Under the pieces are notes generated by a model. It was not told the DNA's origin, made no database searches, and saw only the letters and a list, made by a program, of their open reading frames with translations. Positions 61,935-64,000 of a stretch of 64,000 bases of DNA are shown one piece after another. Position numbers and translations under genes: made by a program. How positions within the stretch are numbered: position 1 is the stretch's first letter; each line of letters opens with the position of its first letter. Origin of the DNA: Strix aluco (taxonomy: Eukaryota > Chordata > Aves > Strigiformes > Strigidae); NCBI RefSeq assembly GCF_031877795.1, contig NC_133933.1, forward strand, positions 25,820,029 through 25,884,028, in the 5' to 3' direction.

Positions 61935-62469
61935 TTACAAACCATAGCAAACATTTTATTTACAGGAGATATATATATATATTTATATATTTTGTCAGTG
62001 CAGTATTTCTTGGCCGGATTATTCGAAGCAACACGTTGCAACCAATGAGGACGTTGGCAAAATACTTCACATTGTAAATTGTTCGGGGAGGGGGGGGGGG
62101 CGGGATGAGAGGGATTTCGGAGCACGTTCTCAGAGTCCCGCGCTCGGGTTTTCCTGGAGAGGACAAGGGGCGGGAGACGGAGAATAAAATAAAAATTTGT
62201 TGGAAAAAAAAAAAAGAAGAAAAAATAGAGAAATCCCGCTCTCCTGCGAGCAGCGTGGAGGAGAGGCGGCCGCCTCACGCACAGCCGTCCTGGGGCCGGG
62301 GCTCCCCGCTCCGGCCGCCTCCCCGGCCCCTCGCCCTGGGCAAGGCCGGGCGCTGGCCGCGGGCGGGAGGGGGCCGGTGCCGGGCCGGCCTCGCCGCGCT
62401 CCCGGGGCGGAGGAAGGGAGATAAATTAGCGCGCTGGTCCCGGGCGCGGGTGCCGCGGGGCCGCCCCGT
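61935..62469 (-). other. HLX: HLX 3' untranslated region
   Basis: Reading on the minus strand from the TAG stop, about 535 bases of non-coding sequence lead to an AATAAA signal with a GT-rich stretch downstream (TGTTTGCTATGGTTTGT). The proximal part is GC-rich and the distal part becomes AT-rich, including a T-rich run and a TA-rich segment (61969-61992) just upstream of the signal. The distal end at about 61,935 is estimated from the usual 15-25 base spacing after AATAAA; the exact cleavage base cannot be fixed. No evidence of further exons was seen downstream. Confidence 0.7.
61955..61960 (-). terminator. HLX: HLX polyadenylation signal AATAAA
   Basis: TTTATT on the plus strand is the canonical AATAAA hexamer in the direction of HLX transcription, within TGTAAATAAAATG. 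A UA-rich element lies immediately upstream and a GU-rich stretch downstream, the usual arrangement of a strong cleavage site. Confidence 0.75.
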
Positions 62470-62835
62470 CTATAGGCCGCTCCGCGGCTCGGGGCTGGCG
62501 GCGGCGGCTGCGGCGGCGGAGGCCGGCGGGGAGGGGAGGCCGGTGCTGCCAGAGGACTTGCCGATCCCGGCGGCGGCGGGCAGGCTCCGCTCGGCGCCCT
62601 CAGTCCGTTCCGTGTCGCTGGGGGCCATGTCGAGGGAGTCGGCGTCGCTGCTGTCGCTGTCGCCCTCGGAGCGGCTGGGGCTGCGCTCGGGCTCGGCGGC
62701 GGCGGCGGGGGGTGGGACGGCGCGCTGGGCCGCCGGCTCCGGCTCGGGCTCCGGCGGCGGCTCCTTGTCCTTCTGGGCCTGCGCCTCCTTGGAGTGCCGC
62801 CACTTCATCCGCCGGTTCTGGAACCACACCTTCAC
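62470..62835 (-). CDS. HLX: HLX terminal coding exon (homeodomain helix 3 and C-terminal tail)
   Basis: This exon encodes 121 residues and a TAG stop at 62470-62472. It opens with VKVWFQNRRMKWRHSK, residues 45-60 of the homeodomain, including the invariant W48, F49, N51 and R53 and a Gln at position 50 that sets DNA preference. After EAQAQKDKE the tail has a Pro/Glu repeat, an Ala-rich patch, and then the acidic Ser-rich block RSPSRSEGDSDSSDADSLDM followed by APSDTERTEGAERSL, a signature of vertebrate HLX. It ends in a Ser/Gly/Ala-rich region with a seven-Ala run and SPEPRSGL. The post-homeodomain tail is about 105 residues, shorter than the roughly 150 of mammalian HLX (recalled length). HLX is a nuclear transcription factor needed for visceral mesenchyme, liver and gut growth and for Th1 cell function. 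The acceptor (CAG before GTG) lacks a clear pyrimidine tract. Confidence 0.95.
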   Translation of the reverse strand: MKVWFQNRRMKWRHSKEAQAQKDKEPPPEPEPEPAAQRAVPPPAAAAEPERSPSRSEGDSDSSDADSLDMAPSDTERTEGAERSLPAAAGIGKSSGSTGLPSPPASAAAAAAASPEPRSGL

Positions 62836-62870
62836 CTGCGGCCGCGCCGCCCTCAGACGGGCGGCACGGC

Positions 62871-62922
62871 CCCCACCGCGCCCCGCGCACCGCACCGCGC
62901 CCCGCACCGCGCCCCGCACCGC
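62871..62922 (+). repeat. GC-rich minisatellite near HLX acceptor
   Basis: Tandem copies of the 12-mer CCCCGCACCGCG (perfect at 62900-62911 and nearly repeated at 62912-62922) are preceded by variant units. It starts about 36 bases upstream, in the sense of transcription, of the HLX terminal-exon acceptor. Its length may vary between individuals or species. Confidence 0.75.
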
Positions 62923-63295
62923 CCGGCCCCCGCGCTTCCATCGGCGACGGGCAGCAAGGGGAGAAAAGAAGGCGCCGTCCTCATCTCCCTCTGCCCCCAC
63001 CGGTACGCGACCAAGGTGCTTTTAGCTTTTTTCTCCTTCTAGTTCGCGTGTTTAAATACCAAACGGCCCCCCGCCCCGTGTTTTGTGTTTGTTTGTTGGG
63101 GTTTTTTTTATCTCTCCTTCTACTTCTTCTTCCAGGAAACCAAATCTTGCTCAAGAAACCACAGCGTTATACAATTCTGTGCGCTGCGGGCCCTCAATAG
63201 TGGAATCATTACAGAGTGGCGTTTAATGATTCCGTTTGAAGAAGAGTTTTCACTTCCCCAGAACTAAGGATTTCACAACGCAGGGAGAGATTTAG

Positions 63296-63318
<23 letters not shown>
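63296..63318 (+). repeat. Poly-A homopolymer, 23 bases
   Basis: Twenty-three A residues within the HLX intron (poly-T in sense orientation), followed by GAAGAAAAAAAA. Simple repeat. Confidence 0.9.
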
Positions 63319-63328
<10 letters not shown>

Positions 63329-63659
63329 AAGGGGACATTAAAAATAGTGTGTTCTCTTCTACTTCCTTTGACCTAAACTGCCTCCTACAGCGAGTTGCAC
63401 TTCAATAAAGCGCACACTGCTGAGCTGCCCCGGCCCCGCTCGTCTCCGCGCTCGGCCAAAACAAAGGGCGAAAGCTCCGCGCCGGGCCGCCGAACGCCGC
63501 GGAACCTGCGCGCAGGAGATGCTCGGGGCGAGGTCCCGCTCCTCTGCCAGCCCCGCCAAAGATTAAGGAAGGGAAAACGCTTTGCAAACGCTCCCCCCGT
63601 CCCCCGGTATCCCTCTAAAGTGGAAGTAGCATTTGAAATAAACCCGAAGCCGTTCTTAC

Positions 63660-63844
63660 TTGAGCATCTGTCAGCCCCAGCATCGCCGCCAGTTGCTTTC
63701 TGTCCGGTTTGGTGACATATTTCTGGATTTCGAACCGTTTTTCTAAACCTTTCCTCTGCAGGTTGGAAAAAACAGCCCTGGACCAGGAGCGTTTCCTCTT
63801 GTACGTCTGGGGCAGCGTGTCCTTGGTTAAAACTGCGTACGGAC
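63660..63844 (-). CDS. HLX: HLX coding exon with homeodomain residues 1-44
   Basis: The 185-base exon begins after acceptor CCCCAG with two bases of a split Gly codon. It then encodes 61 residues starting [20 protein letters not shown]. The homeodomain begins at exon residue 18 (RSWSR) and shows R5, F8, L16 (within KGLEKRF) and F20. It continues through [20 protein letters not shown] to Gln44, where a GTAAG donor follows. The PYAVLTKDT lead and [20 protein letters not shown] are distinctive of HLX and the Drosophila H2.0 class. It joins in frame to the exon at 62470-62835. The upstream exons, with the start codon, lie beyond base 64000, so the gene is partial here. Exon numbers 3 and 4 of 4 are assumed from the known gene structure. 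Confidence 0.96.
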
Positions 63845-64000
63845 CTGGGGAGGGGGGTGGGGAGAAAAACGGGGGGAGAGAGAGGGAGACGGCGTTATTA
63901 CTATCGATGCCTGAAAGGGAGCCCTAAATCGATCAAAATAACAGCCGGCCTGCGGGAGGGATGGGCGGGGGGGGGGCAGGCCCGGGCCAGCGCGGCCCTG
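63845..64000 (-). other. HLX: HLX intron, partial (3' end only)
   Basis: Reading on the minus strand, the intron enters from beyond the window and ends at the acceptor CCCCAG next to 63844. The 40 bases before it are CCCC/TTTTT-rich (CTCTCCCCCCGTTTTTCTCC), a good pyrimidine tract, in contrast to the following intron. The segment 63,966-63,977 is G-rich on the plus strand. No other feature was seen. Confidence 0.85.

Larger units (their letters stand above)
53690..61935. other. CpG-rich domain downstream of HLX
   Basis: GC and CpG content jump at about 53.69 kb and stay high to the HLX 3' end, in several islands: roughly 53.74-54.29, 54.66-55.96, 56.08-57.0, 57.24-57.62, 58.22-59.18 and 59.56-61.74 kb. 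AT-balanced, motif-rich blocks separate them. Long overlapping Pro/Arg/Gly/Ala-rich frames on both strands are by-products of composition. CpG islands of this extent outside promoters are typical of developmental homeobox loci under Polycomb control; that role is inferred here. No coding gene is supported. Confidence 0.7.
62836..63659 (-). other. HLX: HLX intron between the two homeobox exons
   Basis: This 824-base intron has a good donor (CAA then GTAAGA at 63659 downward) and ends with CAG at 62838-62836. It splits the homeobox in phase 0 between homeodomain residues 44 and 45, a classic homeobox intron position. On the minus strand the 35 bases before the acceptor are G/C-rich without a pyrimidine tract. 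The nearest strong pyrimidine stretch is at about 62,950-62,972. A GC-rich tandem repeat lies close to the acceptor, and a 23-base A-run (T-run on the sense strand) occurs at 63296-63318. Confidence 0.9.

Noticed and set aside
60909..62048. 379-codon open frame on the plus strand
   Set aside because: It is Pro/Arg/Gly/Ala-rich, overlaps long frames on the other strand, runs through a 28-base A tract as poly-Lys and crosses the HLX 3' UTR. GC-rich DNA has few stop codons, so this is a composition artefact.
62105..63025. 306-codon open frame antisense to HLX
   Set aside because: It is a shadow of the HLX terminal exon, 3' UTR and GC-rich intron, with low-complexity Arg/Pro/Ala content and no domain.
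1..64000. CRISPR arrays, prokaryotic operons, phage or endogenous viral genes
   Set aside because: No regularly spaced direct repeats, no operon-like packing and no recognisable retroviral or other viral protein in any frame.

Overview
The window reads as vertebrate nuclear DNA, most likely from a bird. The sequence is spliced and intron-bearing, and interspersed repeats are sparse. The only clearly recognisable transposon remnants are two CR1-type LINE 3' ends (about 27.5 kb and 49.2-49.4 kb); the second has the avian-style sequence ending in ATTCTATGAT. There are also old amniote-type SINE or MITE scraps. No bacterial-style gene organisation is present. The great majority of open reading frames longer than 60 codons lack family signatures and are chance frames.

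Only one protein-coding gene can be supported: the 3' half of HLX (H2.0-like homeobox), transcribed on the minus strand and cut by the right edge of the window. Two coding exons are visible, 63660-63844 and 62470-62835. They are joined in phase exactly between homeodomain residues 44 and 45, and together they encode a complete homeodomain plus the C-terminal tail to a TAG stop. A 3' UTR of about 0.5 kb follows, with an AATAAA signal at 61955-61960 (minus strand). The 5' exons lie beyond base 64000.

Layout. (1) About 1-53,690: AT-rich intergenic DNA without a supportable gene, consistent with the large gene-poor interval known beside HLX in amniotes. It contains microsatellites and homopolymers, two CR1 fragments, a palindromic MITE-like element, MIR-like remnants, a perfect 11-bp inverted repeat, and several stretches rich in homeodomain, MEF2, FOX and POU motifs that look like candidate conserved enhancers. 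(2) About 53,690-61,935: an abrupt change to GC- and CpG-rich DNA downstream of HLX. AT-balanced, motif-dense blocks interrupt it, and it includes a pair of perfect CRE palindromes (TGACGTCA) 39 bp apart, which look like a CpG-island promoter or enhancer. (3) 61,935-64,000: the HLX 3' UTR, terminal exons, a short GC-rich intron and the start of the next intron.

The whole window can be read as HLX plus its downstream regulatory landscape. No new protein system was found. The most interesting signals are the CpG-rich, motif-patterned 8 kb downstream of HLX, the CRE pair, the weak-looking last splice acceptor of HLX and the shortened HLX C-terminus. All enhancer and promoter calls are motif-based inferences; alignment to other vertebrates would be decisive.
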